Assembly: GCA_025361285.1 (NCBI GenBank)
Contig: JANYAP010000161.1
Span: forward strand, 1-35,392
Length of the DNA stretch: 35,392 nucleotides
Reading direction: 5' to 3'
DNA from: Bacteroidales bacterium
Lineage (GTDB): Bacteria; Bacteroidota; Bacteroidia; Bacteroidales; JAAUTT01
Shown here: one piece after another, positions 6,934 to 14,567 of the stretch
Numbering within the stretch: the first letter of the stretch is position 1
How the letters are laid out: the number at the start of each line of letters is the position of its first letter
Translations under genes and position numbers: made by a program
Notes under the pieces: generated by a model
Told to the model about the DNA's origin: nothing
What the model saw: only the letters and a program-made list of their open reading frames with translations
Databases searched by the model: none

Positions 6934-8952
6934 CTAGTTATAAGGCACCTCAACCTGTTCGGGATATATAATAATAAAACTACGCTCGTTAGCCAGGTGC
7001 GACATTATTTTAGGGATAATTAAATGCCTTCTACTATACGACAATGTTGACTGGCGAGCCGCAACAGCAATTAATAAATCCTTGCCATTGGCTTCGAATG
7101 GTATATTATCAACATTCGGATAGAACTCATATACCACAAAGCTATCGTCGTTAAAAAACTTGTATTCCCTAAGGCGATTCTTTAATATTTCGGTGGTTCG
7201 TACGCTAGCAAGAAATACAACTTTACCACCAGTATTTTTCGCCAATCCTATTATGGCATTAATCCAGCCCGCGAAGCCAATTTCTCTGTCGGCATTATTT
7301 GGTACAAGTACAAAAATATTGCGCAAACGCGAAATAGACTGGTCAACTTTCACTACCATAACCATTTGCTGCGTGTTTTCGAGCAAATTGTCGATAATGT
7401 TCCCGAAAAAGTAATTAGCCGTCGACGACCGTCCGCTCCAGCCCATTACTATGTTTGTAGCTTGTAACTCCTTAACAGTTCGCGATATACCTGTTGGAAT
7501 ATTAATATCAACCCTCGTTATTGGTGTTACCGAAGTGTCGGTGGAAGCGGCATGCAACGTAAGCTGCTCCATAATTTTTTTATGATTCAGCACCGTTTGC
7601 TGTGCGTCTTCGTCGTCGTTTACAATCGACAATGCATAAATCATCGAATCGGTGTTGGGAAGCTTCGTAAGCATTGCCACATCGATAAGTTTGCGAAAGG
7701 TTTCGGGGTTAGCTACTGGTACTAAAATTTTCTCAGTTCCTAAATTCATGTCATTAGCCGAATCGGTCTCTTCAATAGCCACCTCCCTGCCTGCTTTCTC
7801 GGTTACAAAAGAACTTATCATGCATGTAACCAAAATTAACAGAATCGTTCCATTCAAAACCTTTTCGTCGAGAATACCCAGATTAAAACCAACCAAAATA
7901 ACAGCAATGGTAGCTGCAGCATGAGAACTACTTAACCCAAAAATAAGATTTCGGTCGGCACGTGAATACCTAAATATCAACTGGGTAAGCAATGCTGCCA
8001 AATATTTTCCAACGATAGCAATAACAATTAATATAGCTGCCAGAAAAATGGTGTCGAAGCCCGAAAAAAGTATTTTCAAATCGACCAACATACCTACTCC
8101 TATTAGGAAGAAGGGGATAAATATGGCATTTCCAATAAAAACAGTTCGGTTCATTAAAGGCGAATGGTGCGGTATTACACGGTTAAGTGCCAAACCCGAT
8201 AGAAATGCACCTACAATTGGTTCGATACCTGCAAATTTTCCGAGCATGGCCGATAAAAATAAAGCTACTAGTACAAACACATATTGCTGAGTACTATCGC
8301 TTTGTATTGTATTAAAATACCAACGTGCAACTTTTGGAAGACCCCAAAGCACCAAAACCACGAATATAAATAGTAGCGATATTAATTGCAGCCAAAATAG
8401 ACCGTTAAGTTTTCCTTGAAACTCGGTAGTAATTACAGTAAGTAAAATAAGTACCGCAGTATCGGTAATAATAGTGCCGCCAATAGTAACTACAACCGAT
8501 TCGCGACGAGTAATGTTTAATCTACTGGCAATGGGGTACGACAAAAGGGTGTGTGTTGAAAACATGCTCGCAACAAGCAATGCAGGCAGAAAAGAGAAGT
8601 TTAGAACATACCTTAGAATGCAAAAGCCTATACATAACGGAATTATAAAGGTGGCAGCTCCGAAAAACAAACTTTTGTTTTTGCTTTGCAAAAAGCTACT
8701 CATATTTATTTCCAAACCAGCCAGAAACATTATATACAAAAGGCCTACAGCCGAAAAAATGCTAATTCCCTGTTCGTTAGCTAGTAAGCCAGTACCATTA
8801 GGTCCAATAACTAAACCGGCAAGAATAAGTCCGAATATAGGAGGTACTTTTATTAATCGCGAAACGAATGGTACCACCAATATAATACTTATAATGATAG
8901 TGAAAATATGTATAGGGTTCGTGAGCGGTGTAATAAACAAAACGTTAGGCAT
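6934..8952 (-). CDS. CPA2-family cation/proton antiporter with C-terminal USP-like domain
   Basis: A 672-residue membrane protein. Residues about 10-390 hold roughly twelve hydrophobic segments with the CPA2 pattern VPPIFGLILAGLVIGPNG near the start and GAFLSGLALNRVIP in the middle, as in KefB- and NapA-like Na+(K+)/H+ exchangers. Residues about 400-672 are soluble and contain alternating strand/helix segments (KILVPVANPETFRKLIDVAMLTK; NIVMGWSGR) resembling universal stress protein domains, which probably bind nucleotide and regulate transport. Ion choice cannot be read from sequence. A terminator-like hairpin lies only about 33 bp ahead of the ATG. Confidence 0.88.
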   Translation of the reverse strand: MPNVLFITPLTNPIHIFTIIISIILVVPFVSRLIKVPPIFGLILAGLVIGPNGTGLLANEQGISIFSAVGLLYIMFLAGLEINMSSFLQSKNKSLFFGAATFIIPLCIGFCILRYVLNFSFLPALLVASMFSTHTLLSYPIASRLNITRRESVVVTIGGTIITDTAVLILLTVITTEFQGKLNGLFWLQLISLLFIFVVLVLWGLPKVARWYFNTIQSDSTQQYVFVLVALFLSAMLGKFAGIEPIVGAFLSGLALNRVIPHHSPLMNRTVFIGNAIFIPFFLIGVGMLVDLKILFSGFDTIFLAAILIVIAIVGKYLAALLTQLIFRYSRADRNLIFGLSSSHAAATIAVILVGFNLGILDEKVLNGTILLILVTCMISSFVTEKAGREVAIEETDSANDMNLGTEKILVPVANPETFRKLIDVAMLTKLPNTDSMIYALSIVNDDEDAQQTVLNHKKIMEQLTLHAASTDTSVTPITRVDINIPTGISRTVKELQATNIVMGWSGRSSTANYFFGNIIDNLLENTQQMVMVVKVDQSISRLRNIFVLVPNNADREIGFAGWINAIIGLAKNTGGKVVFLASVRTTEILKNRLREYKFFNDDSFVVYEFYPNVDNIPFEANGKDLLIAVAARQSTLSYSRRHLIIPKIMSHLANERSFIIIYPEQVEVPYN

Positions 8953-8984
8953 AAAGGGTTAAAATACTCGCTAAAAGTAATAAA

Positions 8985-9009
8985 AAAACCCTCATTTACA
9001 GAGGGTTTT
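8985..9009 (-). terminator. Rho-independent terminator (minus strand)
   Basis: Perfect 9-bp stem: AAAACCCTC at 8985-8993, a 7-nt loop, GAGGGTTTT at 9001-9009. Read on the minus strand the hairpin is followed by a run of seven T (stem included). It suits termination of the transcript from the coiled-coil gene at 9193-9747, but it also lies just 33 bp before the antiporter start codon. Confidence 0.8.
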
Positions 9010-9046
9010 ACAATTTATATTTCAATGGCGCTTAGTTAAGTTTGTG

Positions 9047-9166
9047 AAAGCCTGAATGGCTTTAATTTGAATAGCCGCCAGTTTAACTGGCGGTAAATAT
9101 TATAACACGGCATACAACCCTTAAAGGGTTGAACCTTTTAATATTCAATCCTTTAAGGGTTGTATG
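9047..9166. repeat. Cluster of three palindromes (REP-like)
   Basis: Three inverted repeats in a row: AAAGCC/GGCTTT at 9047-9063; CCGCCAGTT-T-AACTGGCGG at 9075-9093, a perfect 9-bp stem with a 1-nt centre; and a 23-bp stem with one mismatch, arms 9111-9133 and 9144-9166 beginning CATACAACCCTTAAAGG. They lie between a minus-strand gene and its terminator, so they would be in the 3' untranslated RNA. The arrangement resembles bacterial REP/BIME-type elements. No REP-associated transposase is in the window. Confidence 0.75.
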
Positions 9167-9192
9167 GTTTAGAAACACCAATAAGCGATGGC

Positions 9193-9747
9193 TTATTCGG
9201 CGGCCTTGGCATTATCGAGTTTTGCCTTAGCAGCATCGAAGGCTGCCTGAGCGGTTTTTAAACCTGCTTCGGCAGTGCCTTTGGCTGTTTTACCCTTTGT
9301 AGCATTGGTTTCGCCGGTTATACCCTTCTTCTGTGCTGCTTTAAGTTTCAAATCTAATTCCTTAAATTTAGCTTTGTACTCAGTATCAACTTTTTTAAAT
9401 TCGGCCTTAGCATCAGCAGCTTCCGTTTTATCTTTCGAACCCATAACTTTCTCAATAGGCTTAATGGCCGATTGTAATTCCTTTTGCAACGTCTTATTTT
9501 CCTTAGCATTTTCCTTTATTTCGGTTTTGCTTTCGGCAATCATTGTTTTACCCGTTTCCATTAACGAATCGGCAATAACCACGGCTTTTTCGGCTTTGTC
9601 GAGCTTTACTTTTGCAGCATTTACGGCGGTTTCAAATTTCTTTATTTCAGCTTCTTTCTTATCGGGCTTGGCTTGGCCATACGATAGTGTTGGGAAAATG
9701 GCTATTAATAAGAAACAAACCAGAATAGCCTTCGAAATTGTTTTCAT
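9193..9747 (-). CDS. Secreted Ala/Lys-rich coiled-coil protein, function unknown
   Basis: A 184-residue protein with a signal peptide (MKTISKAILVCFLLIAIFP, cleavage probably after YGQ near residue 25). The rest is almost entirely Ala, Lys and Glu with heptad-like spacing: long helices from about residues 33 to 135, then a short Gly/Thr break (KKGITGETNATKGKTAKG), then a final helix rich in AA pairs. It has no cysteines in the mature part and no catalytic motif. A periplasmic helical bundle or rod is the natural reading, but no family is recognised. It stands alone, with REP-like palindromes and a terminator downstream. Confidence 0.75.
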   Translation of the reverse strand: MKTISKAILVCFLLIAIFPTLSYGQAKPDKKEAEIKKFETAVNAAKVKLDKAEKAVVIADSLMETGKTMIAESKTEIKENAKENKTLQKELQSAIKPIEKVMGSKDKTEAADAKAEFKKVDTEYKAKFKELDLKLKAAQKKGITGETNATKGKTAKGTAEAGLKTAQAAFDAAKAKLDNAKAAE

Positions 9748-10331
9748 ACTTTTTTTGTTTAAGTTACGTTAATAATGATATTGTTAATAGCTCATTTATA
9801 GTTGATATTGCACGTTTTAACATTATTGCAATTCGATATAGGAAGTTACAAAATGTTTTTAGATTAAACCACGCTCTCTATTAATATTTTTTAAAAATAA
9901 ATTATCAATGTAACAAATAATTTACATGTTATAAATAATTATACATACATTGCACTCACAAACATTACATTATATTAATTTGTATAACAAAAACCTTTAT
10001 TATTATATCAAAAAACAATTTTAAAGCGCAACAAAAGTACTTACTAACCAAGGTTTAGCAAGGAAAGTGGCTGAGAAGGTGAAGGGAGCGTAGAAGGGTA
10101 GATGTGAAAATGTGTAGATGAGGAAATGAGGAAATGACAAATTACAGATTTGTGATTGTTGTTTATGGAGGCGTTGTTGGCAAGCCGCCAAATAATCAAC
10201 TATGAGCATATCAACTTTGTTGTTAAATTGTTATAAATTGACATTGTTATACTTGTAACCAAATGATTTGATACTTGAATTGTTGAATAGTCATTTATAG
10301 CGTCATACCAAATTAATTATAATTAAAATAT
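9748..10331. other. Gene-poor AT-rich stretch
   Basis: About 580 bp with no supported gene. Positions 9775-10020 are extremely AT-rich. Positions 10065-10140 hold G/A-rich repeat-like sequence (GATGAGGAAATGAGGAAATG) related to the array at the window start. A 62-codon minus-strand frame at 10021-10209 is composed of the complement of these repeats and is not a credible gene. Confidence 0.7.
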
Positions 10332-10710
10332 TATGAATTATGTTGTTTTTCTTGGCTCAAAATATGTTTTTCGGGTCAAACGGTGTGCTTAATGTTGAAA
10401 TAAATAGTAAGGTTGTTGAATTTTTCAAAATCCGTGAAATTTATAAAGTTAGATCAGAGGGTTCTTTTCTAGCTGTGGATTGTGATATTAAGGATAGGGA
10501 TAATATCCGTGAGATTAAACTTTTTAAAAGTAAGCCAGTTCAGTGGTTGAAAGTTTCGAAAAACACGTTTTAGCAGGGGAGGAGTATGAATCTTCAATTT
10601 TTCAAACAATTGATAAAACAAAATTAGCTGCTATTGATTTTTCTGACACAAGTTATGTATTATACGATTTACCAGGGAATTTGCCTTGTACACTTTGTCT
10701 ATGTGAGTAG
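10332..10710 (+). pseudogene. Frame-broken gene of unknown function
   Basis: Three consecutive stretches in three frames seem to form one protein. The first starts at ATG 10332 (MNYVVFLGSKYVFR). The second covers about 10378-10550 (LNVEINSKVVEFFKIREIYKV, then FLAVDCDIKDRDNIREIKLF). The third runs from about 10555 to the TAG at 10710 (FEKHVLAGEEYESSIF, then AIDFSDTSYVLYDLPGNLPC). Two single-base indels, one near the T-run at about 10375 and one near the A-run at about 10560, would restore about 125 residues. Both sit at homopolymers, so sequencing error is a real alternative to decay. I do not recognise the family. Confidence 0.6.
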
Positions 10711-10789
10711 CCCTTGGCTCACGATAACGAATTTGAATGCGTTCATAATTAAGGCTTAAGGTTTTTGTTCCTACTAACCAACATAATAA

Positions 10790-11293
10790 ATGAAAATTGT
10801 TATTCTTGTAGCAATAACGTTAGCTTTAAGTGTAATTGTAAAGGCGCAAAACCTGCCAAAGCTTAATATATTTGCAGGTTATGGATTTTACGAAGCATTC
10901 AACTTGGGTACGGAATATACTTTTAAATCTCAACAACAATCAGTTAGTGTGTCAGTTGGTTACGCTAAAATGTATAAAAAACACAACAAAGCATTAACCA
11001 TGTCATATAATTTTGCCGTATTTAAACAATTCAATAACAATGTTGAAGGTTATAAATGGCACATTAATAATAAATTAGTTGCTTGGCAACTCGAAGACGA
11101 CTTTTACTTATGGAAAGCAATATCAATAATTCCTTCTTTGAATAGAAGTATCTTTTTTCAGCGAAGATTACACATTTCGGTAGATATTGGACCTTCCTTT
11201 AACATTATATTATACAGTAAGCGAAAGACATTTAGCGAATTAGGGTGGCCATATCATATATCGCCAAATTTCAGATTTTTATTTATTTATTAA
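10790..11293 (+). CDS. Small secreted beta-rich protein, unknown function
   Basis: A 167-residue protein with a clear signal peptide (MKIVILVAITLALSVIVKAQ). The mature part is rich in aromatic and alternating residues, for example LNIFAGYGFYEAFNLGTEYTF and SVSVSVGYAKMYKK, ending in the strand-like SPNFRFLFIY, which fits a small outer-membrane barrel. The terminal aromatic residue is typical for barrel insertion. No family is recognised. It lies between a broken gene and a dispersed repeat, in an accessory-looking region. Confidence 0.6.
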   Translation: MKIVILVAITLALSVIVKAQNLPKLNIFAGYGFYEAFNLGTEYTFKSQQQSVSVSVGYAKMYKKHNKALTMSYNFAVFKQFNNNVEGYKWHINNKLVAWQLEDDFYLWKAISIIPSLNRSIFFQRRLHISVDIGPSFNIILYSKRKTFSELGWPYHISPNFRFLFIY

Positions 11294-11382
11294 ATGAAAC
11301 ATTCATGTTAAACCTTAACGCACATGAAAATGATTATAATTTGGATGTTCCATCTGGCCTTAAAAAATATATAAACACATGA
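11294..11382 (+). repeat. Dispersed repeat, copy A, with coupled mini-ORF
   Basis: This segment matches the minus-strand segment 29548-29639 at about 80% identity over some 75 bp, including the identical 20-base core TAATTTGGATGTTCCATCTG at 11336-11355. Inside it a 25-codon frame (ATG 11305 to TGA 11382) ends in an ATGA overlap with the start codon of the GDPD gene at 11379. The mini-protein shares MLxLN and NLDVPSxLKK with the other copy. The nine bases ATGAAACAT occur at both ends (11294-11302 and 11379-11387), which could be a target duplication. Confidence 0.75.
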
Positions 11383-12239
11383 AACATAGTTGCATTGCAG
11401 TTGGTTTAATATTAATTATTGCATTATCGTGCAATAAAATTAAGTATTATCCCGACAAGGAATTTAAAGATATGAAAACTAGAATATTAGCACATCGATC
11501 GGGCGGTGGAGAAACTTCACCATTTAAAGAGTATTCAATTGGAGCATCAACTGCAAGTTTTAATATTGTTGACGGCGTTGAGGTTGACTTACAGATTAGC
11601 AAGAACAGAACTATATGGCTGGCTCACAACGTGGAACTGCCTGTGTGTGGAGGAGTAAACTATAAGTGTTTCCCCGAATGTTCCGACAATCAAATAATTA
11701 CCTTGGACACCTGTTATGGCTACTTGGTAAACTATACCAAACTTGAAGATATTTTTGCCGTCATGGCTTCGCATTATCCTAACAAATACATTTCATTAGA
11801 TGTAAAAGCTTGGACACCATGTTCAATAAATAGTGCAGGTATTACAGGAATGATGAATGCGATTGCCGATGCAATTATCAGTTTAACAATACGTTACAAT
11901 CTCCAACATCGTGTATTGGTTGAGTCGGAAACAGCATCATTCTTAACCTATGTTAAAAACCATTCCGATGGAATTGATTGTTACCTAACATCGCTAGGCG
12001 ATTTTGAGCGCGCAATTCAACTGGCAATAAAATCGGGGTACACAGGTGTTTCATTCAAATATAAATTCAAAGAAGAACTAAGCGCTGACCATATTCAATT
12101 ATTACGGCGAAAGGGGCTTAAAATACAGCTTTGGACTGTAAATTCAGTTGAAAATATTCGGCAAGCGCTATCAATTAACCCCGATTTTATTCAAACTGAC
12201 AATTTAGATTTTTTTTCAAATGATAAATATGCAGAGTAA
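11379..12239 (+). CDS. Glycerophosphodiester phosphodiesterase-family lipoprotein
   Basis: A 286-residue predicted lipoprotein: a hydrophobic N-terminus and a lipobox ending at C18 (IALSC) place it on the membrane facing the periplasm. The GDPD-type active-site residues are visible: H39-R40 in ILAHRSGGG, E68 and D70 in GVEVDLQIS, and H83 in WLAHN. The barrel ends with LKIQLWTVNSVENIRQAL and DFIQTDN, as in GDPD enzymes. The family hydrolyses glycerophosphodiesters to glycerol-3-phosphate and an alcohol; the exact substrate is unknown. The extra cysteines in the PVCGGVNYKCFPECSD insert suggest disulfides. The start codon overlaps the stop of a repeat-borne mini-ORF (ATGA). Confidence 0.85.
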   Translation: MKHSCIAVGLILIIALSCNKIKYYPDKEFKDMKTRILAHRSGGGETSPFKEYSIGASTASFNIVDGVEVDLQISKNRTIWLAHNVELPVCGGVNYKCFPECSDNQIITLDTCYGYLVNYTKLEDIFAVMASHYPNKYISLDVKAWTPCSINSAGITGMMNAIADAIISLTIRYNLQHRVLVESETASFLTYVKNHSDGIDCYLTSLGDFERAIQLAIKSGYTGVSFKYKFKEELSADHIQLLRRKGLKIQLWTVNSVENIRQALSINPDFIQTDNLDFFSNDKYAE

Positions 12240-12280
12240 TGATATATTCATCAATAACAATAATGAAGGGATAATGTCGT

Positions 12281-12435
12281 TTAACTAGTGTCTATCCATA
12301 AAGTGTAAAATCCTGACAGGTTTTGTATTTATTAAATCCTAGGTAATTTATAATTATCAGAGGATTTGCTTATTACCGAAAACCTGTCAGGATTAATTAC
12401 GCAAATTATCGACTTTACGGATAGACACTAATTAA
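12281..12435. mobile_element. MITE-like element, 155 bp
   Basis: The ends are 24-bp inverted repeats with two mismatches: 12281-12304 and 12412-12435, sharing TAGTGTCTATCC. Inside, a second, perfect 16-bp inverted repeat (AATCCTGACAGGTTTT at 12309-12324, complement at 12379-12394) encloses 54 bp. There is no coding capacity, as expected for a non-autonomous miniature inverted-repeat element. Both outer ends are TTAA-like, perhaps reflecting the target. It lies 72 bp before porX and may affect its promoter. I cannot name the parent insertion sequence. Confidence 0.75.
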
Positions 12436-12507
12436 ATAACTTACATATATTTTTTTACATAAGTTTATTATAACCCTCTTACAACTTGTTACTTACCACT
12501 TTTATTA

Positions 12508-14061
12508 ATGAAAACCATTTCCATCCTTTGGGTTGACGACGAAATAGATCTTCTGAAACCTCACGTTTTGTTTCTGAACAGCCGGGGTTACGAGGTTGCC
12601 ACATGCACCAATGGTACCGATGCTTTAACATTGTTTCAAACATCCGATTTCGACCTTATATTTCTCGACGAACACATGCCCGGATTAAACGGACTTGAAG
12701 TTCTAACTAAAATGAAAGAGTTGAAACCTTCCGTGCCTATTGTGATGATTACCAAAAGCGAAGAAGAAAACCTGATGGAAGATGCTATTGGCTCGAAAAT
12801 ATCCGACTATCTGATAAAGCCCGTAAACCCAAAGCAAATACTTTTAACAATAAAAAAAATTACCGAACAGAAAAAGCTAGTTTCCGAGAAAACAACTTCA
12901 AATTATCAGGCCGAGTTTATGCATATTACTGGTTTGATAAACAATGCCCGCACATATAGCGATTGGGTTGACATATACCAAAAATTAGTTTTTTGGGAAC
13001 TTGAACTCGAAAAGCTTAAGGATTCGGGAATGTTCGACATTCTTCAATCTCAACACGCCGATGCCAACCAAGAATTTGCCCGATTTATCCGTAAAAATTA
13101 CACTAGTTGGATGCAAGATAACGTTGACAAGCCAATTCTATCGCCAAATGTGTTTAAAGAATACGTTGCTCCGTTGCTTAAACAAGGCGAAAATGTGTAT
13201 TTAATTGTAATAGACAATCTTAGGCTCGACCAATGGAAAACTATTTACCCATCGCTCAGCGAATTTCTTAAAATTGAAAAGGAGGAATTATATTGCTCTA
13301 TTCTGCCAACAGTAACGCAATACGCTCGTAATTCATTGTTTGCAGGACTTATGCCGTTGGCAATTCGAAAATTATATCCCAACCTATGGGAAGGCAATGA
13401 CGAGGACGAGATAAACAATCAATTCGAAGCTGAGTTATTACAGCAACAGCTCGCACGCCTTGGCTTAGACACCCGTATGGCATACGAAAAAATTAGCAAC
13501 CAAAAAACTGGGCATCGAGTATTAGACAATATTTCGAATTACTCTAACAACCAACTAGTTGTGCTTGTATATAATTTTGTTGATATTCTTTCGCATGCCC
13601 GCACCGAGGTAGCCACAGTTCGGGAACTGGCCAACGACGAAGCAGCATATCGCACACTCACGCTTTCGTGGTTTCAGCACTCGTATCTGTTCGACCTTTT
13701 AAAGGAGGTTTCGAAAACCAAAAGTAAAATAATTATTACAACCGATCATGGGTCGATACGTGTAAATAAGGCAGTTAAAGTACTTGGCGACCGCGAAACG
13801 AGTGCCAATTTACGCTATAAGCAAGGCAAAAACCTTAAATACAACCCAAAAGATATTTTCGAGGTAAAAGATCCTCAAAAAGTACAACTGCCCAATTTTA
13901 ATTTGAGCACTTCATTTATATTTGCTTCCGGAAACGACTTTATGGCGTACCAGAATAACTTTAACCATTACGCAAATTACTTCAACAATACTTTTCAACA
14001 TGGAGGCATTTCCCTCGAAGAAATGCTAATTCCTTTTGTAATAATGAGTTCGGCAGAGTGA
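12508..14061 (+). CDS. porX: PorX, response regulator with PglZ effector domain
   Basis: A 517-residue two-component response regulator. Residues 1-125 form the receiver domain: acidic pocket D10-D11, phosphoacceptor D54 in DLIFLDEHMPG, then MITKS, and the conserved Lys in DYLIKPVNP. Residues about 200-517 form the PglZ domain of the alkaline-phosphatase superfamily with metal-site motifs VIDNLRLDQW, DILSHAR and TTDHGS. In Porphyromonas and Flavobacterium, PorX works with PorY to control the type IX secretion system, and its PglZ domain has been shown to act as a zinc-dependent phosphodiesterase. The presence of porX predicts a type IX system elsewhere in the genome. A MITE-like element sits immediately upstream. 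Confidence 0.93.
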   Translation: MKTISILWVDDEIDLLKPHVLFLNSRGYEVATCTNGTDALTLFQTSDFDLIFLDEHMPGLNGLEVLTKMKELKPSVPIVMITKSEEENLMEDAIGSKISDYLIKPVNPKQILLTIKKITEQKKLVSEKTTSNYQAEFMHITGLINNARTYSDWVDIYQKLVFWELELEKLKDSGMFDILQSQHADANQEFARFIRKNYTSWMQDNVDKPILSPNVFKEYVAPLLKQGENVYLIVIDNLRLDQWKTIYPSLSEFLKIEKEELYCSILPTVTQYARNSLFAGLMPLAIRKLYPNLWEGNDEDEINNQFEAELLQQQLARLGLDTRMAYEKISNQKTGHRVLDNISNYSNNQLVVLVYNFVDILSHARTEVATVRELANDEAAYRTLTLSWFQHSYLFDLLKEVSKTKSKIIITTDHGSIRVNKAVKVLGDRETSANLRYKQGKNLKYNPKDIFEVKDPQKVQLPNFNLSTSFIFASGNDFMAYQNNFNHYANYFNNTFQHGGISLEEMLIPFVIMSSAE

Positions 14062-14113
14062 AATAGCAAGGTGGATGAATGTGATTTAATTATGGATGGA
14101 CGCTAATCGTTGC

Positions 14114-14395
14114 TCAAAAACCTTTTGGCACAAACTTTTTATCGTTAAGTATTTTAACTAGTCCTTCGTCAGTGCTGCGCAATACGAATAGGCCTAGGCG
14201 GTATGCAAATTTGTCGCTTTGCTCATCGTATTTTAGTGCTGCTACTGCCCCTAACACCTTATAATTTTTATATAGAGGAAAAAACGTTTTAAATTTCGCA
14301 AGTTTTTCAACAAACTCGGTGGCGTACTCGGCTTTAAATGTGGTTTTCACCTCCACAACAACAAGTTCGGTGGAGTTAACACGGAGTTAACATTT
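14114..14395 (-). pseudogene. Remnant of a PD-(D/E)XK-nuclease-like gene (C-terminal part)
   Basis: An 80-residue frame (GTG at 14356) begins MEVKTTFKAEYATEF. Its upstream in-frame sequence adds LRVNSTELVVV before a stop codon near 14390. VVVEVKTTFK is the ExK half of a PD-(D/E)XK active site, and the rest (KFKTFFPLYKNYKVLGAVAAL, then YRLGLFVLRST) matches the end of DUF3782-like nuclease proteins. The N-terminal part with the other catalytic residues is missing, so this is most likely a truncated gene lying antisense between porX and tsaE. Direct repeats GGAGTTAAC at 14373-14392 mark the break. Confidence 0.6.
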
Positions 14396-14533
14396 CTGTG
14401 GTTGCGAATATAAAAAGAATATTTTTAGTATAAAAAAAACTTTCTTCAAGTAAATTGCGGTATTAGTCAAAAAGAAAGAAAGCCACCACAGTTTTCTGCC
14501 TAAAAAACAACTTAACAATAGCAATTAAACCAA

Positions 14534-14541
14534 TATATTTG
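14534..14541 (+). promoter_or_regulatory. Possible Bacteroidetes -7 promoter element (TATATTTG)
   Basis: TATATTTG fits TAnnTTTG and lies 26 bp before the tsaE start codon. A -33 TTG was not evident. It would give tsaE its own promoter separate from porX. Confidence 0.45.
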
Positions 14542-14567
14542 TAATTATTTAATGACGAAAACCTACA

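Noticed and set aside
10021-10209. 62-codon minus-strand protein
   Set aside because: The frame consists of the complement of low-complexity GATGAGGAAATG repeats, with no ribosome-binding context and no family resemblance.
12508-14061. PglZ domain as evidence of a BREX phage-defence system
   Set aside because: The receiver domain fused at the N-terminus marks it as PorX; no brxC, pglX or other BREX genes are nearby.
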